Below are positions 1-9,546 of a DNA stretch of 41,183 bases, piece by piece (positions within the stretch are counted from its first letter, which is position 1; every line of letters begins with the position of its first letter). Under the pieces are notes generated by a model. That model had not been told where the DNA came from, did not search any database, and saw only the letters and a program-made list of their open reading frames with translations. Origin of the DNA: Myxococcales bacterium FL481 (lineage in GTDB: Bacteria > Myxococcota_A > Polyangia > Nannocystales > Nannocystaceae); NCBI GenBank assembly GCA_006508105.1, contig QKPP01000310.1, positions 1-41,183 on the forward strand, read 5' to 3'. The position numbers were made by a program, and so were the translations under genes.

Positions 1-69
1 GTCGTCGCCGTCATCGTCGTCGCCGTCATCGTCGTCGCCGTCATCGTCGTCGCCGTCATCGTCGTCGCC
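1..69. repeat. 15-bp tandem repeat coding for DDGDD
   Basis: The unit GTCGTCGCCGTCATC is repeated four times perfectly (1-15, 16-30, 31-45, 46-60), followed by a partial fifth copy, and it may continue beyond the window edge. On the minus strand it encodes an Asp-Asp-Gly-Asp-Asp ladder. Perfect identity at the DNA level suggests recent expansion by slippage, so copy number may vary between strains or collapse in short-read assemblies. Confidence 0.9.
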
Positions 70-285
70 GCCTCCACTCGCGCTGTCGTCGTCGGATCCA
101 CCGGTCCCGCCATCCGTGCTGTCGTCATCGTCGTCTCCCCCGTTGGTCTCGCTAGACTCGGCGCCAGCGTCATCGTCGTCATCGGAATTCGGGGCCTGAT
201 CACCGCTGCAGGCAGCGACCGACCAAACTGCCAGCGAGCACGCGAATGACCTGGAGATACGGGCGCGACGAATTCGAGAGAGCAT
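1..285 (-). CDS. Asp-rich lipoprotein, N-terminal part (cut by window edge)
   Basis: An ATG at 285 opens a frame that runs without a stop to base 1, giving the first 95 residues. The N-terminus is a bacterial lipoprotein signal: basic residues (RIRRAR), a hydrophobic stretch, then VAAC at Cys26, where cleavage and lipidation are expected. What follows is almost entirely Asp, Gly, Ser and Thr, ending in DDGDD repeats. Such acidic linkers commonly separate the lipid anchor from a folded outer domain in Nannocystales proteins (family knowledge). The functional domain lies outside the window, so no function can be given. It reads in the same direction as the sigma-factor cassette and starts 252 bases beyond it, so it may be co-transcribed. 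The reading is sure; the role is unknown. Confidence 0.75.
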   Translation of the reverse strand, partial: MLSRIRRARISRSFACSLAVWSVAACSGDQAPNSDDDDDAGAESSETNGGDDDDDSTDGGTGGSDDDSASGGGDDDDGDDDDGDDDDGDDDDGDD

Positions 286-537
286 GACACTGTGAGGCTA
301 CCTCGGTACGAACACAGTGTGGTGGCTTTTGACGGCGAAGTTGTAGCCTGTGGTGAGTCTGCCAAGGCTTGGTGCGCCGTCGGAGTGGGGCTGACCGACC
401 GACCGCCTTGACTGGGGCTTGTGGCCATCGATCGTTGACCGATCTGCCGCACCTCGTTGCCGGCTGCGCGAGAAGTTCGTGAGCCCCAACGTCGCGGTGG
501 CGGATCTTGTCTACGACGCGCCGGTCGACAGCCGTCG

Positions 538-1617
538 CTAGAAGCGCCGAGCCACGCCGGCCAGCAGTTGCTCGCCCACCACGGAGGCATCGTGGGCGAT
601 TTGAGGGGAGATGGTAAACATCGCGCCGGCGCTGAGGCGGAGCAGGGTCTTCGGGTCGAGCTTGACGCCGAATTGCGCGTTGACCCCTAGCACGCCAAGA
701 AACTGCGAGAAGGTGGCCGACAACTCTGTGCGGCCGACTCCCCCGTAGGCGCACAGGGCCCAGTCGACGCGACGCAGGTCCTTGCGTTGGCATAGACGCA
801 CGGTTCCCAACACGCTGTTGTTATCGGTGGGCGCTTGTCCGGGCTGTGGCCAGCCGAGCAGATGAACCGATGCACCCACCACGGAGTCGTACTTGAGGCG
901 TAAGTCGACGCCGGGCTGGACCTCGATGGCCCTGCCGTAGGCGCCGTGGGCGTAGCCGGGCAAGGTGCTCCAACCCGCGTCGATGCGGATCTCCGCGGCA
1001 TCACGCACCGCCCCGAGAAACGAGATTCGCACGGAACTGGAAACGGCTAGGTCGGCGCTTGCGGGACGTGGCGTGGGTGCGAGCTCGACCGTGGGGGTCG
1101 ATGGTTCGTCCGTGGTCTCGCGGGGACCCTTCCTCGGCATGGGGGGGGGCGCGGCCATCTCGGTCGGTTCGTCAACCGGGGACGGGTCGTCTTGTCGGTC
1201 TGCGTTGGGTTGCGCGGGGATGCATCGCCACTCACGGAGTCGCGCGACGATCTTGAGCGCAATCGCCTCTTCGATATCCTCGCAGCGACCGGCTAGCGGT
1301 GCGCTCTCGCTGGTGGCTTGGCCACCGTGCAGCACGACGAGCTGCCACTGGGTTCCCGTCGCGTCGGCAGTGACGCGAAACTCCCAGCCGGGCGGGGCGG
1401 CGATCTCGTGCGATGCGAGCAGGACGTCGACGTGGTCGCGAATACGCTGGTCGTCGACACAGGTATCGACGACCAGCGGCACCGCGGCCCATGATCCGAC
1501 CGGGTGGCTGCAGCTACTCGGCTCGGTGAGCGTTTGCCCCGTCACCAGCTGGGTGAGCGCGACGCTACCGAGCCAGGCGTGCATGGCAGCTAGTGCGGCT
1601 CCGAGTGGGGTTGGCAC
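538..1617 (-). CDS. putative exported beta-barrel-like protein
   Basis: A 359-residue protein of unrecognised family. A hydrophobic N-terminal segment looks like an export signal, though its n-region lacks basic residues. It is followed by a domain with four Cys, then a Pro/Thr/Glu-rich linker (about 150-195). The last ~165 residues alternate hydrophobic and polar positions with many Gly/Tyr/Val (e.g. ALCAYGGVGRTELSATFSQF) and end in ...GVARRF with a terminal Phe, as outer-membrane barrel proteins often do. The GTG start at 1617 overlaps the upstream gene by 28 bases; an ATG at 1584 (Met12), lying just after the upstream stop, is an equally good choice. As third gene of the sigma-factor cassette it is probably an envelope component of the same system; that is inference. 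Confidence 0.6.
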   Translation of the reverse strand: MPTPLGAALAAMHAWLGSVALTQLVTGQTLTEPSSCSHPVGSWAAVPLVVDTCVDDQRIRDHVDVLLASHEIAAPPGWEFRVTADATGTQWQLVVLHGGQATSESAPLAGRCEDIEEAIALKIVARLREWRCIPAQPNADRQDDPSPVDEPTEMAAPPPMPRKGPRETTDEPSTPTVELAPTPRPASADLAVSSSVRISFLGAVRDAAEIRIDAGWSTLPGYAHGAYGRAIEVQPGVDLRLKYDSVVGASVHLLGWPQPGQAPTDNNSVLGTVRLCQRKDLRRVDWALCAYGGVGRTELSATFSQFLGVLGVNAQFGVKLDPKTLLRLSAGAMFTISPQIAHDASVVGEQLLAGVARRF

Positions 1618-2513
1618 CGGGCGACGTCCACGTTGACCGTTGAGTCGCCGGGCAGGACTAAATCAGCCGAGCAGTACTTGTCTTGATCAACATTGACGGT
1701 CAGTCGGTACGCGCCGGGATCGATCGCCAAGAGCTCGTGGTGCCCGCCATGCCCGGCGCAGTCCTGTTCTTCGGCGTTGAAGCTCAGTCCCCGATCACTG
1801 GCCAGTCCTTGGCGATACAATGTGCGACAAAACGGTTTGCCGCCCTCCTCCATGTCGACTTCCTCGCAGACGTTCTTGGGCTCCGGTGCGTCTTGCGCGG
1901 CTTGCTGCACCAGTTGCGTGGCCTCGTCCGCGTACGTCAGGGAGACTTTCAATTTGTCGCACTTGTGTGTGTTCTGTAGCCGGACGCCGGCGCCTACGGT
2001 CGGCAGCGGTACCTTGGTCGTGGGTAGATCCGCCTCGTCGAGGAGGCCCCCGACGGGGGTGGCGAGGAGGTGCCGGGTCTCGTCGGCATCGGGGGCCTGC
2101 GAGATGAACTCGAGTTCGACGTCGTGACTGACGGGCGCAACGTCGTGGATGATCACGGTGTCGCCGTGGAAATCACCGCAATCGAGCTGCCGCGCGGGGG
2201 TCCAATCGGCAGAGCGATCCCAGCCGTCGTGCAGCCGTTTCACCGCTCGGGTGCGGACCACGATCTGGTCGATCATCGACCCGGAACAGGTCCGGTACCA
2301 ACGTTCGACGTCGCCGTTGCTCTCCTCGAACAACACCCGGACCTTGAGCGCCGGCGACTCCGCGCTGCAGGATCCGCCAAGGGCGCACAAGGCCAGGGCG
2401 GCAAGGGCTCGTCGCGCGTCTCGGCGGCGGTCCGGGAGCTGTTGGCGGTCGTCCTGCATGGTCTTCGATCCTGGGAACAAGTCGGGGCCGAGCTGGCGCT
2501 GGGCCGGCGTCAC
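1590..2513 (-). CDS. putative lipoprotein of the sigma-factor cassette
   Basis: A 307-residue protein with no recognised domain. The GTG at 2513 overlaps the sigma-factor stop as GTGA, which indicates translational coupling and supports this start. Met19 (ATG at 2459) would place a basic segment (RRRDARR) directly before a hydrophobic stretch ending GGSC, a weak lipobox, and may be the true start. The mature part contains about ten Cys, suggesting disulfides and so a periplasmic or surface location. It includes a C-terminal stretch (LLAIDPGAYRLTVNVDQDKY) that resembles a small beta-sandwich. In Myxococcota, ECF-type sigma factors are often followed by such lipoprotein and barrel genes (family knowledge). 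The direct role is unknown. Confidence 0.65.
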   Translation of the reverse strand: MTPAQRQLGPDLFPGSKTMQDDRQQLPDRRRDARRALAALALCALGGSCSAESPALKVRVLFEESNGDVERWYRTCSGSMIDQIVVRTRAVKRLHDGWDRSADWTPARQLDCGDFHGDTVIIHDVAPVSHDVELEFISQAPDADETRHLLATPVGGLLDEADLPTTKVPLPTVGAGVRLQNTHKCDKLKVSLTYADEATQLVQQAAQDAPEPKNVCEEVDMEEGGKPFCRTLYRQGLASDRGLSFNAEEQDCAGHGGHHELLAIDPGAYRLTVNVDQDKYCSADLVLPGDSTVNVDVARCQPHSEPH

Positions 2514-3754
2514 GGAGCCGTCTCGTCCTCGTGTGCGCTGGCGCGAAACACCGGCCGGCCGCGGTCCATCTGAGCTCGCGCGGCGTCGCGCTCATCGGCT
2601 AGCTGTCCAATTGGGAAACACCGCGCATGCCGTCGCAGTAGCCGTTTCGCGCGGTCCCACTCGCCATCGCGCTGGGCTTCGAAGGCAGGGCGCACGAGCT
2701 CGAGTTCGGCGCGCAGCCCTCGTCCACAGCGTGGGCCACGGCGATCGGTCTTGGCGAGAGCGATCGTCGTTTGGGACGATGCCACCGCTGGTGCGTCCGC
2801 TCGGTGCGTGCCGGCCACCGGCGCTCCGGGCGGATCGCTGGCCAGCGACGCCGCCAGGATCTGGGCGCGGCCCGAGATCGTGGTCGCGTCGGATGACGCG
2901 GGAGCGTCAGACGGCGCACTCATCTCCGTCAGACCCACGCCGACAATCAGGGCGACGATCGCCGCGGCGGCGGCGAAGCCGAACCAGGGGATCGTCGAAT
3001 CGGTCGGTACGGGGTGGAGGGCCGCCGTCGTCGTCCCGATTGGCGTGTGGGCAGGCTGACGGGTCGCCGCGGGTGCCTCCGCGGCGTCGGGTGACGATGC
3101 GTCGACGACTGACGAGGGCCAAAGCAGCGGGAGAAGGGCCGCCAGCTCGCGGTCCTTTTGCTTCGCGTCTCGTTGGATCTCCTGGCGGAGTGCCTCGTAG
3201 GTCTCGTTCGGCCGCTCCGGCGCGGCTTCGAGTGCGAGCAGGCGCAGCCGCCGACGAACGGCGTGGAGCCGAGACCGGACCGTGTTTGGATTGAGTCCGA
3301 GGTTGCGTCCGATCTCCAGTCCCGTTTCGCCCTCAAATTCGGCGCGTCGAAACAACTCGCGATCCTCCGGAGACACCCGGCTCATGAGCCGCGCCGCGGT
3401 CCACCCGGCGATCCACTGGGCCTCCGGATTGGCGTGATGTGAACGCAGGTGGCGATGATTGGCACCGAACGACCGGATCCGCCGAACGTAGTTCCGATCC
3501 TTGCGACAGTGTGCCCACGCGCAGCGGCGGGCGATCTCTCGCAGCCAGGGTCGGGCCTCGTCCAAGCGTCGCAGTTTTTCTCGCTGTTCCCACGCGATCA
3601 AAAACACGTTCTGGACGACATCATGATGGTCGAGACGCGGCCCCAGTATGTGCGTCACCGTGCGACAGACCGCGTCACGGTGTTCACGGTAGAACCGGCG
3701 GAACGCCACTTGGTTCCCGAGGAGTCGACCTTCATTCACGAGTTCACCGTCCAC
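2510..3754 (-). CDS. ECF-type sigma factor fused to a transmembrane and extracytoplasmic segment
   Basis: A 414-residue protein. Residues 15-85 look like sigma region 2 (FRRFYREHRDAVCRTV; HHDVVQNVFLIAWEQREKL, the core-binding/-10 helix). Residues 125-175 look like sigma region 4 with its helix-turn-helix (GLEIGRNLGLNPNTVRSRLH). ECF sigma factors normally end near residue 180. Here a linker follows, then one transmembrane helix (about 256-276, WFGFAAAAAIVALIVGVGL), then a ~135-residue outer tail. The tail carries an amphipathic pair (about 355-390) with the FPIGQLADER motif, the myxobacterial FPxGxLxxER type usually found in the separate membrane partner of the sigma factor. I infer that the sigma factor is held at the membrane and controlled there. 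The start is GTG at 3754 with no clear ribosome site; a second GTG lies five codons in. It is the first gene of the cassette. Confidence 0.85.
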   Translation of the reverse strand: MDGELVNEGRLLGNQVAFRRFYREHRDAVCRTVTHILGPRLDHHDVVQNVFLIAWEQREKLRRLDEARPWLREIARRCAWAHCRKDRNYVRRIRSFGANHRHLRSHHANPEAQWIAGWTAARLMSRVSPEDRELFRRAEFEGETGLEIGRNLGLNPNTVRSRLHAVRRRLRLLALEAAPERPNETYEALRQEIQRDAKQKDRELAALLPLLWPSSVVDASSPDAAEAPAATRQPAHTPIGTTTAALHPVPTDSTIPWFGFAAAAAIVALIVGVGLTEMSAPSDAPASSDATTISGRAQILAASLASDPPGAPVAGTHRADAPAVASSQTTIALAKTDRRGPRCGRGLRAELELVRPAFEAQRDGEWDRAKRLLRRHARCFPIGQLADERDAARAQMDRGRPVFRASAHEDETAP

Positions 3755-4021
3755 CTTGGTGTCATGTTTCTTCGCCGACGACCTGATCGCGGAAAACCGT
3801 GCGGAGTGAGCAGCGCCGTGCGTACGACGCGAGTTCGTCGCTCAACGGCACGCACGAACGTCCAAGTCAGACGAAACCTCGCATCGGGACCCGTGGTTTC
3901 CGGTGCCGCACGCTCGACCCCCCTCGCGACAAGCGGCGGGAGCCGCTCAGATTCGTGATGGACTAGGACTCGTGATCCACCGATCGCCGTCGAGTCGAGC
4001 CGATCGGGCTTCAGGCGAGCT

Positions 4022-4573
4022 TCACCGTGGCGCACAGACGCGCCGGGCCGACGCGGGAGGATCCCGGTTCGGATCATCTGCGGCGCAATCGCTCGCGGCG
4101 AGTTGAGCGAGCGCCTCGCCGCTGACCCGGAACGTGGTCCAACCATCGAGCGATTCCGCGCCAAGCGATCGGTAGAACGCGATCGCTGGCTGATTCCAGT
4201 CCAGCACCATCCACTCGAATCGCGGGCAGCCGCGCTCGACCGCAATGGCAGCCAGTCGACGCAGCAGGGCTTTGCCCCCGCCGCGTCCACGGGCCGGCTC
4301 GCGGACGAACAGATCCTCGAGAAACAAGCCCGCCCGTCCGCGCCAGGTGGAGTAGTTGTGGAAAAACAGCGCGAAACCTTCCTCCCGTCCATCGCGCTCG
4401 AGCAGAAGGCATTCGAACGGCGGCCGGTCCTGCGCCAGTTGGCGCCGCAAGTCGTCGGGTTCGCAAACGACGGCGTCCGGCTCCTTTTCGTACACGGCGA
4501 GCTCGCAGATCATCTGATGGATGACCTCGGCGTCTCCAGCCTGTGCAAAGCGAATCTGGAAGTCCTCGGGCAT
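4022..4573 (-). CDS. GNAT-family N-acetyltransferase
   Basis: This enzyme should transfer an acetyl group from acetyl-CoA to an amine. The acetyl-CoA loop is clear (RGRGGGKALLRRL, a variant of Q/R-x-x-G-x-G/A). It is preceded by beta-4 (GLFLEDLFVRE) and followed by the C-terminal MVLDWNQPAIAFYRSLGA motif typical of the diamine/spermidine acetyltransferase-like branch. The start at 4573 (MPEDFQIRFAQ) matches the usual family N-terminus. An in-frame ATG at 4669 would add 32 residues unlike the family and is rejected. The length of 183 residues is normal, with an extra ~20-residue basic tail. It is divergent from the EamA permease. The substrate cannot be read from sequence; polyamine or thialysine-like amines are possible. 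Confidence 0.88.
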   Translation of the reverse strand: MPEDFQIRFAQAGDAEVIHQMICELAVYEKEPDAVVCEPDDLRRQLAQDRPPFECLLLERDGREEGFALFFHNYSTWRGRAGLFLEDLFVREPARGRGGGKALLRRLAAIAVERGCPRFEWMVLDWNQPAIAFYRSLGAESLDGWTTFRVSGEALAQLAASDCAADDPNRDPPASARRVCAPR

Positions 4574-4774
4574 GCTGTACCGTGCCACGGTGGTCGTCGC
4601 TTGTCGCGCCGCCTCGATGGATGACCCGAGCCGGTCGCCCCGGTTGCGAAGGCAGCCCGGCACGAACATGCGACAACCCGCGCGGTCGCGGCGACGGGAT
4701 CTGGGCTCGCCGCTTCCTGGCGCGCCTGCGCCTCAGGTTGGCGAGTCCACGCGGGGCCACTATCCTCCGCCGCG

Positions 4775-5683
4775 GTGAGCGACAACCACCTCGCGGAGCT
4801 AGCCGGACTGTCCACTGCCGTGTGCTGGGCGATCTCTGCGGTGGCGTTCGAGGTTTCGGGCCGCCGGCTGGGCTCGTTGAGCCTAAACGTGATTCGGCTT
4901 GTGATCGGCCTCGGCATGCTCGCGGTGTGGGGGACGATCCAAGGACGCGGCCCATGGCCGACAGGGCTCGGACTCGACGCTTGGGGATGGCTCTCGCTGT
5001 CTGCGCTGTGCGGGATCGTGCTTGGCGACTACTGTCTGTTTCGCGCGTACATCGAGCTCGGTCCGCGACGAAGCTCGGTTGTGATGGCGTCGGTGCCCAT
5101 GTGGGCGAGCCTCATCGGGTGGGCGCTGCTCGACGAGGCGCTGACCCGCGGGCAGGTCGTGGCCATTGCGATCACCTCGCTGGGCATCGCGTGGGCGGTG
5201 GCGAGCAAACCGAGGGGGAGCGGCGCGCGGGTGGCGAGGCGACCGCGCCGCGGGGTTTTGCTCGCGGGCGCCGGTGCGATTGGTCAAGCCTCGGGACTCG
5301 TGCTCAGCAAGCTCGGGATGGGCGACCACGATCCGTTCGCGGCGACCCAGGTGCGATTGCTCGCCGGCCTGGGCGGGTTCGCCCTGGTCTGCACTGCGCT
5401 GGGATGGTGGGGGCGAATCTTGACCGCGTGGCGGGATCGGCAGGCGATGGTGCCCGCGGCGATCGGCTCGTTTTTCGGCCCGTTTCTGGGCGTGTCACTG
5501 TCACTGCTCGCGGTGCAGCATGGCGCCACCGGGGTCGCGGCGACGTTGATGGCCATCACGCCGATCCTGCTGATCCCCGTGTCCTACTGGCGTCGTGAGC
5601 CCGTGGGGCTTGGCGGGTTGGCCGGGGCCGCGTTGGCGGTCTTGGGGGTGGCCCAGCTGATGGCCCAGCAGCCCGCTTCGTAG
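4775..5683 (+). CDS. EamA-family (DMT superfamily) permease
   Basis: A 302-residue integral inner-membrane protein with about ten hydrophobic helices arranged as two EamA repeats. Repeat 1 starts near residue 5 (LAGLSTAVCWAISAVAFEV) and ends near 140; repeat 2 starts near 160 (GVLLAGAGAIGQASGLVLSK) and runs to the C-terminus. The motif LDEALTRGQVVAIAITSLGIAWA closing repeat 1 is typical. Members export amino acids, metabolites or drugs; the substrate is not predictable here. The start is GTG at 4775 with no convincing ribosome-binding site. It is divergent from the GNAT gene, so the ~200 bases between 4573 and 4775 must hold both promoters. It is convergent with thiC, 800 bases away. Confidence 0.9.
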   Translation: MSDNHLAELAGLSTAVCWAISAVAFEVSGRRLGSLSLNVIRLVIGLGMLAVWGTIQGRGPWPTGLGLDAWGWLSLSALCGIVLGDYCLFRAYIELGPRRSSVVMASVPMWASLIGWALLDEALTRGQVVAIAITSLGIAWAVASKPRGSGARVARRPRRGVLLAGAGAIGQASGLVLSKLGMGDHDPFAATQVRLLAGLGGFALVCTALGWWGRILTAWRDRQAMVPAAIGSFFGPFLGVSLSLLAVQHGATGVAATLMAITPILLIPVSYWRREPVGLGGLAGAALAVLGVAQLMAQQPAS

Positions 5684-6483
5684 TGCCGGCTCGAGCGTCG
5701 TGCGGCTCAAGTAGAAGACTGGGCCGAAAAAAAAACTGGCGCCCCACCCCGACAACTGTTGCCCCCAGGTCGAGGTGGGGAGCGCCTCTAGTATTAAGTC
5801 AGTTTAGTGGCGTTTGTCCGCCCTGGTCAAAACAGGTTCGGGAGTCCGCATTCCCGCACGTGACGTTGCCCAGGGCGGGCGTAGTGAATCGAGTCTCGCG
5901 TCGTGACACCACACGTCGTCTTTTCGCTGGTTTCGCAAGACCGCACCTTGCGTCAAAGCGAGCAGACATGGACCTAGGCCGCTACCTCGCGAGCCGCGTT
6001 CACGTAGCACGGTTGACCGGGCTCGGGCAAGTGTTTCGTCGGGTCGGTGGAGGCCCGCCCGGGCGACAACGACTGCGGTCACTCGGCCACCACAGTTGTA
6101 GCCATGGCGGGACGAACAACCGTGTCCCCCACTCGGCCGTAGCAACTCGGCGCATGAGCGAAACACGAGTGTGAATTCGTCGGCGCAATCCCGAGTCGGG
6201 CCGATCTTCGATCCTACGGGCGGGCCGGGGACCGCCTGTCGAATCCAGCTTTCGCACTCGGCCGCAGACGGCTTCGTCGCGCTTCGGTCCTGCGACCGGT
6301 CAATTCCGATTGTGCTTCGTGCCGACCCGCCGGGACGGGGCAGGGCCGGCCCGGTCCGAATCAACTCGGGCATCTCACGAGCATTCGGCACGAATGCCAG
6401 CATTGGCGAGTCCAAGCCAGCGACGACCGTCCGTGCCTCTAGATCGGACGACTAGAGTAAACGCGTGCGGCTCGTATGCGGGC
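5684..6483. other. 800-base non-coding gap between convergent genes
   Basis: No convincing protein gene. The open frames here have random-looking composition and no recognisable domain. It holds a minus-strand intrinsic terminator (5727-5786), a nested inverted repeat (arms 5815-5825 and 5870-5880, 10 of 11 pairs, with an inner CGGGA/TCCCG hairpin), and a minus-strand promoter-like pair (TTGACC at 5830-5825, TAAACT at 5806-5801, spacing 18). GGCCGAGTG recurs three times on the minus strand (near 6263, 6138 and 6088). A non-coding RNA is plausible but no family could be matched. Confidence 0.5.
5727..5786 (-). terminator. intrinsic terminator, minus strand
   Basis: On the minus strand, GGCGC + GGTGGG-type arms (5786-5774 with 5748-5738) form an 11-pair GC-rich stem with a two-base bulge, followed after CA by nine T. 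It lies about 700 bases past the thiC stop, so it either ends a long thiC 3' tail or closes a separate RNA encoded in the gap. On the plus strand there is no T run, so it does not obviously serve the EamA gene. Confidence 0.75.
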
Positions 6484-8175
<1,692 letters not shown>

Positions 8176-8407
8176 TTACCCGACGGGCGCTGGCTCGGCA
8201 TCCGAACTCCGGCCCCGCCGGACGCCGGGATCGTCGCCGCGATTCGTGGCTGCCGGTCGTGGCAGTCAGACGCAAGCGCGTGGCCGGTCCCCCGCTGGTC
8301 GCGGCGTTGCGGCGGCAGTGGCGGAAGCGTGGCGCCGCGGCGAGCACGGTACGGCGGGGCCCGCAGGCGCTGGGGGCCCCCGCGACGGATCGCGTTCGGA
8401 CGGTGGT

Positions 8408-9472
8408 CTACGCCGGCGGGGGCTCGCCGGTGCCGTCGTGATCGCGCAGCCAGTCCGCGAGGGTGCTACGCGCGACGTTGAGGCGTTTCGCCGCCTTGCG
8501 CACGCTGCCCTCACGCGTGACCACGGCTTGGAGCAAGTGACGACGCATGCTGATGTAGCTGCCGCGGGGTACCCGGATCTCGTCGGTCGGGCGGGGTGCC
8601 ACGGGTCGGTCCTGGGCTGGGAACAAGTCAATCGCGCTGACAGAACCGTGGGCCAAGGCAGCGGCCCGTCGCACCCGGTTTTTCAATTCGCGCACGTTCC
8701 CTGGCCAGTTGTGATTCCGTGCCGCCGTGACCGCGGCGGGGCTGAGTTGCACGGAGATGCCGGTCTCGTCGTACACCTCGCGGAGGAAAACGTTTGCCAG
8801 CGGCTCGATGGCGGCGAGTCGCCGGCGTAACGGGGGCAGTTCGACGACCAGTACGCACAGCCGATAGATGAAGTCTTGGCGCAGCGAGCCAGCCTCGGCC
8901 ATACTCTCCAGATCCCGGTGGGTGGCCGCGACGATACGCACGTCGCTGCAAAGCTCGCGTTCGGCTCCCACGGGCAGATAGCGGCCGGTCTCGAGGACCC
9001 GCAGGAGCTTGGCTTGGAGGGCGAGGGGAAGTTCGGCGACTTCGTCGAGAAACAAGGTGCCGCCGGAGGCGCGCTCGAACGCGCCGGCGTGGTCGCGCAT
9101 CGCCCCCGTAAACGCACCGCGACGATGACCGAACAGTTCGCTTTCGGCCAACGATGAACTGATTGCTGCACAGTTGATCGCCACCAACGGGCCCCCGCTA
9201 CGGATCGATCGCTTGTGCAGTCGCGTGGCCGCGAGTTCTTTGCCCGTGCCGGTCTCGCCCCGGATCAACACTGGGTACGGGAGCCCGGCGAAGCGGTCGA
9301 GTCGTTGCATGGCCGTGGCGAAGGGATCGGCGCCGACGTAGGTGTCGAGCCGCGGTTGGGTCACCATGACGCGGGGCGACGGCGCGGCGTCGCAAGCTCG
9401 GTTGACGGGCTTCGGGTGGTCGGGCCGCTTTGAAGCGTGTGCCTGCAGACTTTCGAATCGCTCGGGAACCAT
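8408..9472 (-). CDS. sigma-54-dependent transcription activator without sensor domain
   Basis: A bacterial enhancer-binding protein. The AAA+ domain has Walker A (GETGTGKE), the sigma-54 contact loop GAFTGA (in [15 protein letters not shown]), Walker B (GGTLFLDEV) and the sensor region ([13 protein letters not shown]). A Fis-type helix-turn-helix closes the protein ([20 protein letters not shown]). The ~40 residues ahead of the AAA+ domain are too few for a receiver, PAS or GAF domain, so activity is probably set by another protein or by expression level. The start at 9472 (ATG, GGGGAG just upstream) is preferred over a TTG at 9568 that would overlap the MoaD-MoaE gene. The targets are unknown; thiC directly downstream is one candidate. 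Confidence 0.92.
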   Translation of the reverse strand: MVPERFESLQAHASKRPDHPKPVNRACDAAPSPRVMVTQPRLDTYVGADPFATAMQRLDRFAGLPYPVLIRGETGTGKELAATRLHKRSIRSGGPLVAINCAAISSSLAESELFGHRRGAFTGAMRDHAGAFERASGGTLFLDEVAELPLALQAKLLRVLETGRYLPVGAERELCSDVRIVAATHRDLESMAEAGSLRQDFIYRLCVLVVELPPLRRRLAAIEPLANVFLREVYDETGISVQLSPAAVTAARNHNWPGNVRELKNRVRRAAALAHGSVSAIDLFPAQDRPVAPRPTDEIRVPRGSYISMRRHLLQAVVTREGSVRKAAKRLNVARSTLADWLRDHDGTGEPPPA

Positions 9473-9546
9473 CGGCTCCCCAGTCGACCGTGAGGAGACG
9501 GCGTTGCGCCGACTTTCCACAAAGGCCCGGATGGGAGAACGGCAAC

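Noticed and set aside
1..69. CRISPR-like repeat array
   Set aside because: Units are 15 bp, directly adjacent and in frame; there are no spacers.
3736..4392. Minus-strand frame across the sigma/GNAT gap
   Set aside because: It is an alternate frame of the GNAT gene extended through non-coding sequence, with no domain.
6180..6270. tmRNA-like 5' end on the minus strand (GCGAAAGCTGGATTCGACAGG)
   Set aside because: The 5' signature is a good match, but I could not find the paired 3' acceptor strand, a TTCGA T-loop, the GCATGCCGAG element or a tag ending in Ala-Ala at the right place, in normal or permuted order.
5804..6415. 203-residue open frame on the minus strand in the convergent gap
   Set aside because: Composition looks random, no ribosome-binding site or domain, and the third-position pattern of the neighbours is missing.
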